Source: Cordylochernes scorpioides (taxonomy: Eukaryota; Arthropoda; Arachnida; Pseudoscorpiones; Chernetidae). Taken from it: 64,000 nt of DNA. Below are positions 1 to 10,602 of the stretch, piece by piece. The stretch lies in contig CP092863.1 in the NCBI GenBank assembly GCA_030710605.1, positions 120,385,586 to 120,449,585 on the forward strand, in the 5' to 3' direction. Within the stretch, counting starts at the first letter, position 1. Each line of letters begins with the position of its first letter. The notes below the pieces were generated by a model. The model had not been told where the DNA came from, did no database searches, and was given only the letters and a program-made list of their open reading frames with translations. The position numbers were made by a program, and so were the translations under genes.

Positions 1-24
1 AAATTATTTAGTCATTGTAAAAAA

Positions 25-75
25 CTAGAAGAATGCCCCGGCTTCGCCCGAGAAATCCCCCGAGTGAAGTATCCT
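25..75 (-). mobile_element. Helitron-like 3' terminus
   Basis: Read on the minus strand, a GC-rich imperfect hairpin (arms CTCGGGC and GCCGGGG) is followed by CATTCTT and then CTAG, with a T next to it. A hairpin a few bases before CTRR, inserted between A and T, is the hallmark of a Helitron 3' end. The same arrangement (hairpin, CATTCGG, CTAG, T) occurs at 63741, so the two are one family. The body is not identifiable. Confidence 0.5.
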
Positions 76-1140
76 TCATACTGAAAGTACATCAATAATA
101 AATAGTAGAAGTGCCATAGAATAGCAATACAGAAGAAACACATAAACTACAGGAAAAAAAGTGTGTAATGGCAAAAATTGTATTATATTAATGTTTAGGT
201 ATTTGATTTAATTATTTTTTGCAATCCATTTAGTTGTTTCAAAATTAATATAGTTTAAATAGACGGCAGCTTTTCCACCAAACCCCCATTAACCTTTGAA
301 ATTGCCTGAGTTGAGTGACTGACTGTAAAGAATCCTGACTGCGATGCCCATCTTCTTAGTAAGAATAAAAAAAGGTTTATAAAAAATATTAATCCAAAAT
401 ACTGGCATGTAAATATTTTTCTGTAAAAAAATAAAAGAGCATATGGAAATATTAGGCAAGCATATGTGTTCGCTAATGATTGCGACTGCATTTTAAACGA
501 TTTTAAAAAAGAGATTTAAACAAATAAAGGCCAGAACAAAAATTAATAAAAAATATGAAATCCATTATTTACATACATTCACAAAAGCAAACGATGACAG
601 AATTGATGACTCTGATACCTGTATTTTTTAATAGTTGTAAAATATTTTACACTGATGGCATTGTAACGTGGTTAATTTATTTACATAATTTTTAGATTGT
701 ATTGATTTACATAAGTTGTTAATTATGGCATAGCTATGTACGTAGATGTACTTTTAAGGTAGACCGTGACAGAGAATAAAGGCCTTTCGTGTTTACCTCG
801 TGTCTATTTTGAAACCCGACAATATATTTTTGAGATATATCTAAATAGATACATTCCATAAACTTAATAATAGAAAAAAAACTAAAAATGTAAATATATA
901 TATCATATACTTTTAAAATAATTTTAAAAAAATCAAATTTAATTTTCTTTTCGCAATTTCATTTATAAATATCCACATTGCATATCTATATTTGTAAACA
1001 CATATTTTAAGAAACAATCCATGTTTTTAATCAAGCTTGTTGAAGAAGGATTAATACTTGAAAGCTTGTATTTAAAAAAAAGAAAGAAAATCATTGTGAA
1101 AAAATATTTGTAGTTTTTTTTTTAAGATATAAAATAGTTA
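76..1140. other. AT-rich sequence without recognised gene
   Basis: I see no gene or structured RNA here. The stretch is dominated by A/T runs and short stop-rich frames. A sentence-like non-repetitive patch at about 740-820 (AATAAAGG followed by TTTCGTGTTTACC) resembles the 3' end of an LTR but has no partner in the window. Confidence 0.5.
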
Positions 1141-1325
1141 TATACACACACACAAAAGGCTTTATTAAGAAACACTGGTCTTATTGAGTATTCTCCCCGA
1201 GATTTCAAGAGAGATAGGCCTGTGAAAGTGGGGAATATACAGAAGAAGAAAGAAAATGTAAGTATGATATATACATACACATACATTAAAACATAACAAC
1301 AAAAGCCCCCATTAAGACCCAAAGT
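1141..1325. repeat. Dispersed repeat R1, copy 1
   Basis: The block starts with CACACACAAAAGGCTTTATT and ends in GCCCCCATTAAGACCCAAAG. It recurs at 39465-39565 (partial) and 39845-40025 (full length). The start contains GGCTTTATTAAGA and the end contains a near-complement, so a short terminal inversion is possible. No coding capacity is visible. Confidence 0.7.
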
Positions 1326-1936
1326 CTAAATAGTTAAATATAAATTTTTAAAATTGGCCTGTTGAATATTCCTTAGCTAGAAAGCCTTCCTTTAAAAAAC
1401 AGAATACATAACACAAAGATATAGGAAATATATTTTAAAACTCTAACAGATACATTTCGTAATTTCACATACAATCCTTAATAGCTCTAAACATAATGTA
1501 TAAAAATACAAACCCGAACAAACTATGGTCGGATACAACAAGAAAAAGTTTTATGGACCGGATTAAAGGAATGAGACCGTAATAACGGGGTTTAAAATAG
1601 CCATCTTAACGTGCTGTATAAAGTCTTATAGAAATGTATCAGATGTTTGGTGAAATACAGCAAGAAGACAGTAATGGCGACATTCATTCTCACGATAATA
1701 CTGGAACAATAGCCTTAACTATTGGAGAGAAATAGTTAACCCGGTGTGTGGTTAAAAGAGAGGGTTTAGGCTACCATTGTTTATTTACAACAATGAACTT
1801 TATCCCGGTCTTCCCCATTCTATAACAATGGGGGATTTGATATTTTCAACTCGCAGAGTATATTTGCTGCTCTAGATTTTCTTACTGTTATTTCTATTTA
1901 AAAATATTCGAAAAATCTTACGCAATACTATGAAAA
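1326..1936. other. Unassigned sequence
   Basis: Base composition is more mixed from about 1500 to 1830 than in the neighbouring sequence, but all frames are broken and no family is recognised. Confidence 0.4.
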
Positions 1937-2490
1937 AAGGCATCTCCTTATCGAGCAACTGAAATTTGCTGATGGCTTGCGCCATCTATCGGAATAAATA
2001 TAAACTATTCTCGTTGATTTTTAATTATTTCAGAATTGGCCAAATACCCATTCTTGATTTAAATTCATTTATTTATTTCAATTCAAAACGCTCTGTCTCC
2101 CTAGGGACACTTGCGCTAAATGTACATACAAATATAACAAAGAAAATATTCAACATGGAAAGATACACAGAAAGCGACTTAGAAAGATTCATAAATATTA
2201 TTTACATATATAGAGATATTCTTTGAATTTTGTTTACAGTTACATCATTAAATTTAAAAATATATACATATATACACACATATACACGCATACACCTATA
2301 TTAATTAAAGTATCAATTAAATTAATCAATATTCAATCAATAAATAAAAGAATTCTTGATTTAATCAAGAATTGGTATTTGGCCTATTCTCCAATAATTA
2401 AAAATCAACGAGAATAATTGATATTTATTCCGATAAATGGCGCAAGCCGTCAGTAAATTTTAGTTGCATGATAAGGAAATGCCTTTTTCA
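1937..2490. mobile_element. Foldback derivative of the 338-bp hammerhead element (ribozyme lost)
   Basis: The left arm (1937-2060, minus orientation) and right arm (2350-2487, plus orientation) are inverted copies of the 3' half of the retrozyme-like element at 15036-15617. They include the GATGGC...GCCATC hairpin and the ATCAACGAGAATA segment. The ribozyme half is absent between the arms. The same inverted-dimer form occurs at 32180-32440 and 48375-48625. Confidence 0.7.
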
Positions 2491-2574
2491 TAATTTATGC
2501 ACCTTATCCCAGTACAATATTACATTTGTACTGTTTTTTTTCACTTACGCAATATGTTTCTTTATTATTACAAA

Positions 2575-2745
2575 TAACACCGCGATCTTTCCAGATCTTG
2601 CTCTTTAACAGGCAAAATTACAATATAATATACCGTTGAAGAGCGAGAGCTCGAAAGCTTGCAGTGTTTATGTAATAAAAAATAATTTAAAAAAAACTTA
2701 TTTGCGTAAGATTTTTCGAATATTTTTATAAGAATAAATCGCAAA
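2575..2745 (+). repeat. Foldback with hammerhead-like relic, GAAAGCTT family
   Basis: At 2638-2665 TTGAAGA is followed by a perfect stem-loop (GAGC, GAGA, GCTC) and then GAAAGCTT. This is the hammerhead order of core, stem II, GAAA and palindromic stem III (AGCT). The core C is replaced by T, so it is probably inactive. An inverted partial arm lies at about 2590-2620. Confidence 0.4.
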
Positions 2746-2834
2746 AATTTTTACATCTTAAAATATGAATCCAAAAAAAAAAAAAAAATCGAATTTTCGG
2801 AATATTATAGAGTATTGCTATTTTATTTATTATT

Positions 2835-3200
2835 ATTCACTGCTACGGGACATGTTCCCAAGTGACAGATAGAGGAACAACATTCAGATATGAAGGCCAG
2901 CTGTGAAACAAGCAGAATAACTCTGACAAATAAACAGTCGTGGATCAACAGGAACATTGTTAGAAAAAGGAGAAAGACCTCTTTAAAAATCCTGAGTTCA
3001 ACTGACTCGGTTGATAGACCTCAGCAAGGGTCCCTCTATGTCTGTACTCATGTTAGAGTCAGCAGCAAAGGCTTCCATTGTTAGGAACGGCCTCAAATTA
3101 CAGTCAGACTTTCACTAAAGTTTGTCTGGATCATGGTAGCATGATCAACGAAAGATGCATGTGATCATATGGAATGGGGTGTAGGGGCACAGCTTTCAAT
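2835..3200. repeat. Dispersed repeat R2, copy 1
   Basis: Moderately GC-balanced repeat that matches 8205-8600 over most of its length, including the phrases GCCAGCTGTGAAACAAGCAG and AAAGACCTCTTTAAAAATCC. Copy 2 contains small extra segments. It has no open frame shared by the two copies, so it is probably non-coding or an old element body. Confidence 0.7.
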
Positions 3201-3240
3201 GATCATGAAACAACAACACAACAAATAAAGTACAAGTATT

Positions 3241-3458
3241 TGACACTAGAGAGTCCATCATAGCGGATTCGAAAAAGGTTTTGAAGAACATCCCGAAAGA
3301 TGCCTTTTCTAAATGTTTTAAATCATGGGAGAAGAGATGGAAATTATGTATAGATGCGGGAGGGGACTATTTTGAAAAATACTAATAATTTTTTTTTAAT
3401 CATTCTATTTTTTTCTTTATTTTTGACCAGTCTCATTATTTATTGGACACACCTTGTA
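3241..3458 (+). pseudogene. mariner transposase C-terminal fragment with 3' terminal repeat
   Basis: The frame ending with the stop at 3383-3385 encodes a mariner-like C-terminus. It contains a W-E-K-R-W-K-L-C-I sequence followed by G-G-D-Y-F, the usual last block of mariner transposases; the full-length copy at 21.2-22.3 kb ends in the same way. About 70 bp of untranslated sequence follow, then TATTGGACACACC and GTA, consistent with an outer inverted repeat and a TA target. Everything upstream of the last roughly 45 residues, including the catalytic triad, is missing. It is a dead 3' fragment of a different mariner lineage from the one at 21 kb, since the sequence is clearly divergent. Confidence 0.75.
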
Positions 3459-3559
3459 ACCCCTAAGATTCCATATCCCGACTACCCTTAATCTCATTAT
3501 ATTTTGACAGGAAAGGATATTTTAAAAGAAAAGCGTCAACTCGAATTGTCGGCAATAAA

Positions 3560-3780
3560 AGAACAGCCTTTTTAGATGACGTTGACCACATCAAGTCACG
3601 TGACCACAGTAGAATCTCATTGGCTAAGTATCTACGTGTCACGTCATTGGCTACTTATCCCTCCTTCTAACAACTTAACTCCTTCTAGATGTTCTTTGAG
3701 ACTTCATTCCAAGTCCCTACAGGTGCTTCTTGACGTGTTGTACCTACTTCTGACACGTATCTTCATTAAAAAATAATTCA
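3560..3780. promoter_or_regulatory. Promoter-like block with CACGTG and ATTGG boxes
   Basis: Within about 90 bp there are a TCACGTGA E-box, two direct copies of TCATTGGCTA about 33 bp apart, a further ATTGG and several TGACG/CGTCA half sites, in sequence clearly less AT-rich than its surroundings. No open reading frame of substance follows on either strand. It may be a decayed promoter or an LTR piece. Confidence 0.3.
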
Positions 3781-3869
3781 GGTTATTTATTCCTCTCTAT
3801 TACACCACTTACAACTCGACTGGAACACAAATAACACCAATATACCTAAATAATGGAAAATATTCATAT

Positions 3870-4068
3870 TGGATTTTGAAAAAATGATTTATTTGCCAAT
3901 TTTTTTGGTTGGCTTTTAAACTTATATACTTTAAATACAATATCCACTCATAGACAAAACTTAAGGGAGTTGTACCTTTTAGCATGTATATTGGGATTGA
4001 GACAATAACTCTGAAAGATATTACAGTGACCTTTATTGAAGACACACGAGATAACCAAATGTGGTTTC
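3870..4068. mobile_element. Tc1-like MITE fragment (118-bp unit family)
   Basis: One 118-bp unit (about 3941-4062) with the terminal motif ACTCATAGACAAAACTTAAG and the interior AGATATTACAGTGACC. The preceding 3880-3915 is a small fragment of the GAAATATT foldback family. Confidence 0.7.
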
Positions 4069-4194
4069 CACATTTCTTAAGTTTTGTTCAATTATATATT
4101 TTGTATATATCTCACTCATTTATCGGTTCAAAAATAGGAACAATTTCGTTAATATTCATTATCAGAGTTTGCAGATTTAGATAAATTACAAAAA

Positions 4195-4555
4195 GGTATA
4201 AGATGCCGCAACTCTTTTTTATTAATTGTATAAACAAGCTTTCGGGCAAACCCTTCTTCAGTAAACTAAAACATAAAAAAAAGGTAATGGAGAGAGATTA
4301 TATAAAATATTAAAGATATATCTATGCAAATATATGACATATGAATTTAATAATTTATATAATAGCAATTATTTGAAGAACAAACTATGAAAAAGTCGTA
4401 TGCCCTATATTTGCATAGATATATCTTTAAATTTTTATATAAACTCTCTCCATTACTTTTTTATGTTTTAATTTGCTGAGGAAGAGCATGTCCGAAAGCT
4501 TATTTATACAATTAATAAAAAATAGTTGCGGAGTCTTATATCTTTTCTTTATTAT
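4195..4555. mobile_element. Foldback element with hammerhead-like arms
   Basis: Long inverted repeat: the left arm (4195-4335) and right arm (4400-4550) share AAGATATATCTATGCAAAT, ACTCTCTCCATTAC and TTATACAATTAATAAAAAA in opposite orientation. In the left arm (minus strand) CTGAAGA, a GGG/CCC stem and GAAAGCTT stand in hammerhead order. In the right arm (plus strand) the same position reads CTGAGGA...TCCGAAAGCTT. No stem I is visible, so activity is unlikely. Confidence 0.6.
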
Positions 4556-4829
4556 TATTATTTCGTTAATGTCTTACAATTGCTATGCAACAATATTTAC
4601 ATTTGTAGCAATGTTCATGACTTGATTATTAGAGGAATCTTTTTGTTCTAATGAATATTTTAAAAACTTATTTTTAGTAAGGACTTCCTAAGAATAAGTT
4701 TCAAGAGTTGAGACACGATATTGGACTCCTCACCTACAGCCATTGAGAAGGGGATTGTTGGAATATTACACAGAGTAACAATGGCTATTGATGAGCTCGT
4801 ATTTGAAAAGGAACTTGTATATATATATA
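4556..4829. other. No gene seen
   Basis: AT-rich sequence. A 66-codon frame runs from 4721 to 4921 but it lies largely in a dispersed repeat (see next entry) and has no recognisable features. Confidence 0.4.
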
Positions 4830-5150
4830 TGTTATATTTAATAATGAGAGATTTTCTGCTTGTATTTAATTATCCTGAGGATTATAGTAATGCAGTCGTG
4901 GTTAAAATCTTGAAAGAATAACAATAAAAATGGTTTTGATCAAGGTTGTTTTAATTGAGCTAAGGAATATATATATAACATAATTTGATAAAAGTACTGC
5001 CTGGCTTAAGGCGTAAGAATAAAAAAAAAAATGAAAAACTTATTTACATAATGTACAAAAGTTTTGAGCCGGCCAACGGGGAACAACAATGAGAGTTTAT
5101 AGGGGAAAACGGCGACCTCCGGTGGTCGATTTAGCAGAGTATTTTGTCTA
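4830..5150 (+). repeat. Dispersed repeat R3, copy 1
   Basis: Recurs in inverted orientation at about 61500-61830. Shared phrases include AGTACTGCCTGGCTTAAGGC and GAGCCGGCCA. Both copies carry remnants of a coding-like segment (N-Y-P-E-D-Y in copy 1) that is disrupted in copy 2. Confidence 0.6.
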
Positions 5151-5299
5151 TGAAATATATTTTAAAAACATATTTTTATATAACATATATATAATGTTTA
5201 TTGTTGTTGATGTTTTCATGTAGACATATATACCAAGATATGTTTTGTATAATTGCTATTAATAATAAATAATATGTAAAGTTATATTGGTTACGTCCT

Positions 5300-5490
5300 T
5301 CTTACTTACTTCAATTACATAACAGATTTCGCAAGCTTTCAAGCAAATATTCTGCTCTTCAACATGCATATATTTCTATGTACAATAAGCATATTTAATA
5401 GAAGTATTTGCCCGATTAAGAGCAGAAATTTTGCTCGAAAACTTTCAAAATTGAAAGAAATTTTTAATCTTATTATTGTTTATTCTTTTT
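5300..5490. mobile_element. Foldback pair with hammerhead-like relics, GAAAGCTT family
   Basis: The minus strand at 5330-5365 reads TTGAAGA, a stem AGCA/TGCT, T, then GAAAGCTTGC. The plus strand at 5415-5450 reads TTAAGA, a stem GAGCA/TGCTC, then GAAA. The two arms are inverted copies. Stem II is conserved while the core C and G are lost, which suggests an inactive descendant of a ribozyme-bearing repeat. Confidence 0.45.
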
Positions 5491-5985
5491 TTTTTTTGAG
5501 TAATATCTAGAGAGGTAACAATTACTCATATAAAAGTTACATTGTTAATTATAAATATACATATAAATATATCCATCACACATTGTGTAAATATAGGATA
5601 CTGTAAAATCATTAATACATCCTCTTAACCTAGTCCTTGAAGCCAGTACAAAATTCTCCACAACATAAAAAAGTACGGAAAAGAAAGTTCTTTGTTTCAT
5701 CTCCTTGTTCACCTGATTTAACACTAATTAATTCCCCATTGTTAGAGAACATGGCGACAAAAAGTATCAAATTGTTTATTTTGGGACACACTGGTGTCAT
5801 TTAACTTTATTAATTATGGAAATAAATAATTAATTAATAAGGTAAACTATCTCAACGATTTATTTTAAAACTTCTTTTTTATATAATAAGTGAAAAATAA
5901 AACCATTAAACACTGAAATTTATTTTTTAAAGTAAAATAACTTTCCTACTAAAATTTATACTTAGTGGTTCGATTCATATATACG
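5491..5985. other. No gene seen
   Basis: AT-rich unique-looking sequence with stops in all frames. Confidence 0.4.
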
Positions 5986-5987
5986 AG

Positions 5988-6125
5988 TACATCATGGACA
6001 AAATTTAAGGAAGTGGAAAGATTTTGATATTGCCGGTCGTCAAAATTTTTTTTTTTTTTGAAGGAGACAGAGGTTGTTTACATTTGGTATCTCATGTGTT
6101 TTTCAACAAAGGTCACTACCTATCA
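5988..6125 (-). mobile_element. Tc1-like MITE, terminal part only
   Basis: Begins with a degenerate terminal motif (ATCATGGACAAAATTTAAGG), continues into the non-repeated end (GCCGGTCGTC, GAGACAGAGG) and stops after AAAGGTCACT, at the start of the first internal unit. Confidence 0.7.
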
Positions 6126-6212
6126 TTGTTGTTGGGAGTTATAATCTCCACGTAAATTAAAATATATTTATAATTATAAGCGATAGATGGCGCTTTTTTG
6201 CATATTAGTTTA

Positions 6213-6391
6213 ATAATTGTTGCATATTTACATAGGTATATTTGTTGCATATTTACATAGGTATATTTGTTACGTATTTACATAGGTATATTTGTTACAT
6301 ATTTGCATAGGTATATTTGTTACATATTTGCATAGATATATTTGTTACATATTTGCATAGATATATTTGTTACATATTTGCATAGATATAT
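6213..6391. repeat. 25-bp minisatellite, about 7 copies
   Basis: The unit is TTTGTTACATATTTGCATAG plus ATATA. Early copies have TTTACATAGG and later copies TTTGCATAGA, so variants are spatially grouped, as expected from local slippage or unequal exchange. Confidence 0.85.
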
Positions 6392-6723
6392 TCCTCTTTC
6401 CCAAAAGCGTATAAATAAATAAACATTGCCACCAGCAATAAAACAAGAATGTTTGAACTCAGATGGAACTTTGAATTGGTAAACACTTTATTTCCCTACC
6501 TCAAAGGAACTTAGAAATTCTTTGCAAGAAAATAAAGGTATTTTGGAAAACATTTTATATGGGTTTCCTAAGAGGATTATAGATTTTCTATCCTATATAT
6601 GGCAGTGTTTTTTGTATTATTCCTGGGAAAACTTGGTAAAACCCGCTCAAACGCATTTGTGAAAATAACAAAGTTAAAGATATTTCAGAAATATATTTGA
6701 TATTGTTTGTATATACTTGTATA
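6392..6723. other. No gene seen
   Basis: Mixed-composition sequence directly left of the assembly gap. No frame longer than about 40 codons is convincing. Confidence 0.35.
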
Positions 6724-6823
6724 NNNNNNNNNNNNNNNNNNNNNNNNNNNNNNNNNNNNNNNNNNNNNNNNNNNNNNNNNNNNNNNNNNNNNNNNNNNNN
6801 NNNNNNNNNNNNNNNNNNNNNNN
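6724..6823. other. Assembly gap of 100 N
   Basis: Exactly 100 N, the conventional placeholder for a gap of unknown size. Confidence 0.99.
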
Positions 6824-6909
6824 AAATAGAAATTTAATTAATTTGCATAATTTATATATTTGCATATTCACATATTATTTTGAATACAAAGCAATAAAAC
6901 ATCTATATC

Positions 6910-7460
6910 TAGCAAAATAAAAACATTAAGACCCGAATGTTTCTTTCATTGAGCCAAGCCCTCCCAATATTTTTTCATCGCAGTAAGGAATGCATAAGTT
7001 AGTTTTATGTATAAAATAAATATTCGCGTATAAATGTTTTCATTTGCTATATATCCTTTTGTTGAACTGGCGAAACAGCTAGGATGGTTCCCCACTGATG
7101 AGTCAGACCCTCTCAACATTTTAAACTACCATTCAAAAATTGTTAAAATTTATTTTTTAATATTTTTTTAAATTCGTAACTATCATAGGCGCGTATGATT
7201 CTTTTTAAAAAATAAACAATTTCTACTGTCCTTACTGCAATGGAAAAATTAATGGGAGGGCCTGGCTCATCAGTGGTGAACCCTCCCAGCAGTTTCGCCA
7301 GTTTAATCTACCATACCGCGGTTATATTGCATTTTTGGAAATTTCTTTTATAGTGATAGGCCCTGTCAATAATTTTCACATTGCAGTAAGGACAGTAGAA
7401 ATTGTTTATTTTTAAAAAGAATCATACACGTCTATAATAGTTTAGAATTTTGATAACAGA
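6910..7460. mobile_element. Foldback of dispersed repeat P
   Basis: Repeat P has the core GGCGAAAC, TGGGAGGG, CACTGATGAGCC, CCCTCCCA. One plus copy lies at 7065-7125 and one minus copy at 7240-7310. Outer arms around 7185-7240 and 7350-7440 (TTTCTACTGTCCTTACTGCA and complement) are inverted. The element ends near GATGGCGCGC at 7462. Confidence 0.65.
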
Positions 7461-8033
7461 TGGCGCGCTAATATATCATAATAATAATTTTTTGTTAAAT
7501 AAATCATGGTTCTATTTAAAATATTTTCATTTTTGGATATAAAATAACTTGTATATGATTTCTTGGGAAAATATTATTGATTTTTTGTCTCTGATATAAA
7601 TAATAAAATTATTCACAGAGTGTATGTCTCAATGTTATTTTGAATCTTGCCACCCTGCCAATAAATCAATGAGCGCATCAGCAGTGTGACCGAGCGCGAG
7701 ATTCCACAAAGTTGGGTCATCCATTCGTCTAACGCAATTCTAATGGCTTCTAATTAATGAATTCTACCGCCCAAATTAATTAATTTACTTCCCAAGAAGA
7801 TAATTAGAGAAGATCTGTTATGACGCCTCATATCATCTGTCTTTATTTACATCCTGCTCTGATGCTCTTCTATGAATTTTGACGTGGAAAAAATCAATAA
7901 AAATCGTTTGGGTTTGAGAATGATTTGTTGAAATTTGGTGCATTCTATAAAAGTATTCTATTAGGCTTGATGGAAGAGAAGTATAAACCGTCGAATTTAA
8001 ACAGCCACTTCCCGGGATTAAATCCCTCATTGG
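7461..8033. other. No gene seen
   Basis: Contains a less AT-rich patch at 7650-7730 (GAGCGCATCAGCAG, CCGAGCGCGAG) but no frame or family that I recognise. Confidence 0.35.
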
Positions 8034-8205
8034 ACTTTTTTTATTTTTTTTTTCTTAAATGTTCCCGATTCTTTTTCAAAAATTCATACCCCACCAGTGA
8101 GTGCAAGTAACCAAACAGGGCTCTGACACACTTGAAAATGAAAACGTTAAAATACTTTCCACACATACCGACATGCACATGTACTTACAGTAAAAGCCTT
8201 CGACA
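8034..8205 (+). mobile_element. SINE S1 body, partial
   Basis: Body segment of the tRNA-derived SINE seen complete at 49927-50245: poly-T, CCCGATTC, CACCAGTGAGTGCAAGTAAC, CAAACAGGGCTCTG, ACTTACAGTAAAAGC. The tRNA-like head is missing. It is interrupted on its right by repeat R2. Confidence 0.7.
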
Positions 8206-8600
8206 GAGCTGACTGCTACAGGGCATGTCCCCAGGTGGCAGATAGGGGAATGACCTTCAGATATAAAAGCCAGCTGTGAAACAAGCAGAATAACTCTGAC
8301 AAATAAGCAGTTGCAGACCACAACAGCAGTATTGTTAGAAAGAGGAGAAAGACCTCTTTAAAAATCCTGAGTTCAACTGTTGATAGACCTCAGCAAGGTT
8401 TCATCTCCAAGGATACGGAGGTCTGTACTCATGTTAGAGTCAGCAGCAAATGCTTCCATGTTATGAACGGCCTTAAAATATAGGCAAAGTCAGACTATCA
8501 CCAAAGTGTGCCTGGATCATGGTGCCATGATCAACGAAAGCTGCACCCTACACCCCATTCCATGAGATCATGAATTCATGGACAACTGATAAGGAACCAT
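8206..8600. repeat. Dispersed repeat R2, copy 2
   Basis: Second copy of the repeat at 2835-3200. It contains ATGATCAACGAAAG and a CACCCTACACCCCATTCCAT segment that in copy 1 appears in inverted order near 3170-3190, so one copy is rearranged internally. Confidence 0.7.
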
Positions 8601-8639
8601 AGAGATAGTTTCCATCATTCTTGGTACCAGGTAGAAACC

Positions 8640-8960
8640 CCCAAAAAACAGACCCTCCAACTAAACAGAAGGGAATCGACAGAGTTGTCCAGATGGAAAT
8701 CTGGTCACCTGCGCCCTCTAGTCTATAAAGAGGGAGCCAAAAGCTTCCCCATGTGCACTAGGTGCAAAACCGAAGAGACCACTCCCCAACATATACTAAA
8801 TTGTATTGGAAAGGACAAGAGATCCCTGCACAGAGAACCAAGAAGAGTTCTTGCGCTTATTTACGAGTACGACCTCCAAGATCTTGTCTAATTTAGACTA
8901 AAAGGATAAGTAAAAAAATGAATTCATGGAATTCGTGTAATCTTTACACAAGGGGATGAG
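8640..8960 (+). pseudogene. LINE pol C-terminal fragment with zinc-knuckle-like block
   Basis: The frame ending in the stop just after 8890 encodes a segment with G-H-L-R-P-L followed by C-T-R-C and H-I-L-N-C. This is the cysteine/histidine block (C-x2-C...H-x4-C) found after the RNase H-like region at the C-terminus of many arthropod LINE ORF2 proteins. The upstream part is absent, so it is a 5'-truncated copy, as usual for LINEs. An inverted fragment of the same end lies at 57740-57855. The 3' flank (CACAAGGGGATGAGAAAC) matches the tail at about 27385. It is not a functional gene. Confidence 0.65.
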
Positions 8961-9039
8961 AAACAACAACAGTAAAATCAGTCACTAACTACCTACCATG
9001 ATTAACATAACCTGTAATAGTGTTGCCTAAGGATAATTT

Positions 9040-9200
9040 AAAAAATCCTTACCCCACCAGTGAGTGCAAGTAACCAAACAGGGCTCTGATACATTTGTAA
9101 ATGCAAACGTTAAACTATGTTTCACATGTATAGACATAGTGATATACTTACAGTAAAAGCAGTCACTAACTATCCACTATGATTATCATAACCTTTAATA
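9040..9200 (+). mobile_element. SINE S1 body, partial
   Basis: Same body segment as at 8080-8200 (CACCAGTGAGTGCAAGTAAC to ACTTACAGTAAAAGCAGTC), followed by ATGATTATCATAACCT. No tRNA-like head. Confidence 0.75.
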
Positions 9201-9590
9201 CGAATGCTAGAGATAATTATAAAACAATCCTAACATCTTTTATAAACAAATATTTACATTTTAAAAAGTTTAATGGAGTTTTTAAACAAAAAAATATATA
9301 TTTAGGTTTCGATATCTATGGATTCTCCATCGTATTCGAAGAATTAATATGTAAGAGTATGTAAATAAAAAGGGGAAATATGTCAATAAGGTAGTCTAAC
9401 AAGGCTAGATGGATCAAACAAACATGTTAAACCCCCATTTGTTCATTAAAAGATCATCCCCCCTCCTTCCTTTATTGAAATTCAAGTCTATTAATCTTAA
9501 CAAAAACAACCAAAAGACTACAAGCTTTTAAGAGCACGCGTCGCCTGCTTTATTAATCTTGTAAGGCAACTCTCTATTTCACTTTTTTTT
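9201..9590. other. No gene seen
   Basis: AT-rich, with a C-rich spot at 9430-9470 (CATCCCCCCTCC). No family recognised. Confidence 0.35.
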
Positions 9591-9745
9591 TTCGTCTGCC
9601 TTCCTTCGGGAATTCTTAATGGCTCCATTCTTCCTCATCATTTATGGATTAAACAAATTTTTATTTTTATTTTCGTTTGCTGATAAAATTCGAAGCGCGG
9701 GAAAATTTTCCCGCCTTTTTTTTTCTTTTCAAATTTTCGTCTGCT
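9591..9745. promoter_or_regulatory. TTCGTCTGC motifs with an 18-bp E2F-like palindrome
   Basis: TTCGTCTGC occurs at 9591-9599 and 9736-9744. Between them is the perfect palindrome GCGGGAAAATTTTCCCGC (9697-9714), which contains two opposed TTCCCGC E2F-type cores. The same two motifs are paired near 49371-49405 and 59287-59351. The regulatory role is inferred from motif form only. Confidence 0.3.
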
Positions 9746-10527
9746 AACGGCTTTTCTGCTGTTTTATACATAATTTAATTCGTTTAGTGGTTATTTAATG
9801 ATTGTGTTTGTGTGGCATATACCTACTTAAAATATATTATACTTCTTTTTAACGTATAAATAGTATTTTAATATTGTCGCGGAGATAAATAAAGCAAGGG
9901 CAAGTTTGGGAATAATTAATTTATTATAAGGGGTATTTATAGGGAGAGAGAGGGAGTACAACTTACCCCAAGTTAAAGATAATCCTAATGAACGGCGTCA
10001 GCCACCCCGCCGACCAGATTCCGAGAACCCCTCACACCCGTGGCCCCCACCCCCGGAGTCCAGGGATGATTGACAGGTGTCCCATGGGGCTTCTTGTGAC
10101 TGGAGTTGTAGAGCTACTTGACAATATTTATATTAAAAACATACTATATGCAAATTTTGTCATCTCCAGAGGGTTTTTAGCCATATTATAATACAAATAT
10201 TCCTGGCAAAGATAGATACACCAATGTATAAACATTAGACTGACCATACTCAGTAGAATTTGAAGCTTATGAAGTGAAATCGATGCATCAAAGAAGCTTA
10301 AAGAATATGATGATAATGATGAAAATATTTGCAGCAGAATTAAATGACAGTAGATTTAAAAATTTAGTGAATAAATAAAAAGTAATAATAAATAATTGAT
10401 AATAATTTCTCTCTTTATGAATATAAAAAGCATATCTACTTATATAATTGCCTTATTCTGTCTGTGTGAAGTTCACTGTGTGAAGTTCACGGATAGATTT
10501 TGGTCAGAATGGATAAAATAAAAAAAG
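9746..10527. other. Unassigned, with a GC-rich patch
   Basis: 9895-10130 begins with AATAAAGCAAGGGC and contains a GC-rich stretch (CACCCCGCCGACCAG, GTGGCCCCCACCCCCGGAG). It may be part of an LTR or leader of an unidentified retroelement, but no partner copy is in the window. The rest is AT-rich. Confidence 0.3.
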
Positions 10528-10602
10528 TGTCAAGGGATGGGAATCGAACCCACGACCTTCCGCTTACCGGGCAGATGCCATGACCACTAGGCTACCCTGG
10601 AC
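10528..10602 (-). ncRNA. tRNA-like element (Thr-GGT-type), copy 1
   Basis: 75 nt fold as a tRNA: acceptor GTCCAGG/CCTTGAC (one mismatch), anticodon stem TCTGC/GCGGA with loop CCGGTAA, T-arm with TTCGATT and a B-box-like GGGTTCGATTCCC. The presumed anticodon is GGT, but position 33 is C instead of the universal U, which argues against a working tRNA. A second copy at 60681-60755 shares C33. Copy 1 is flanked by GAACGGAAAAAT on one side and a degenerate complement on the other, so the tRNA-like core sits in a palindromic element. Confidence 0.6.

Noticed and set aside
6213..6391. CRISPR array
   Set aside because: The repeats are directly adjacent 25-bp units without unique spacers, in a eukaryotic genome.
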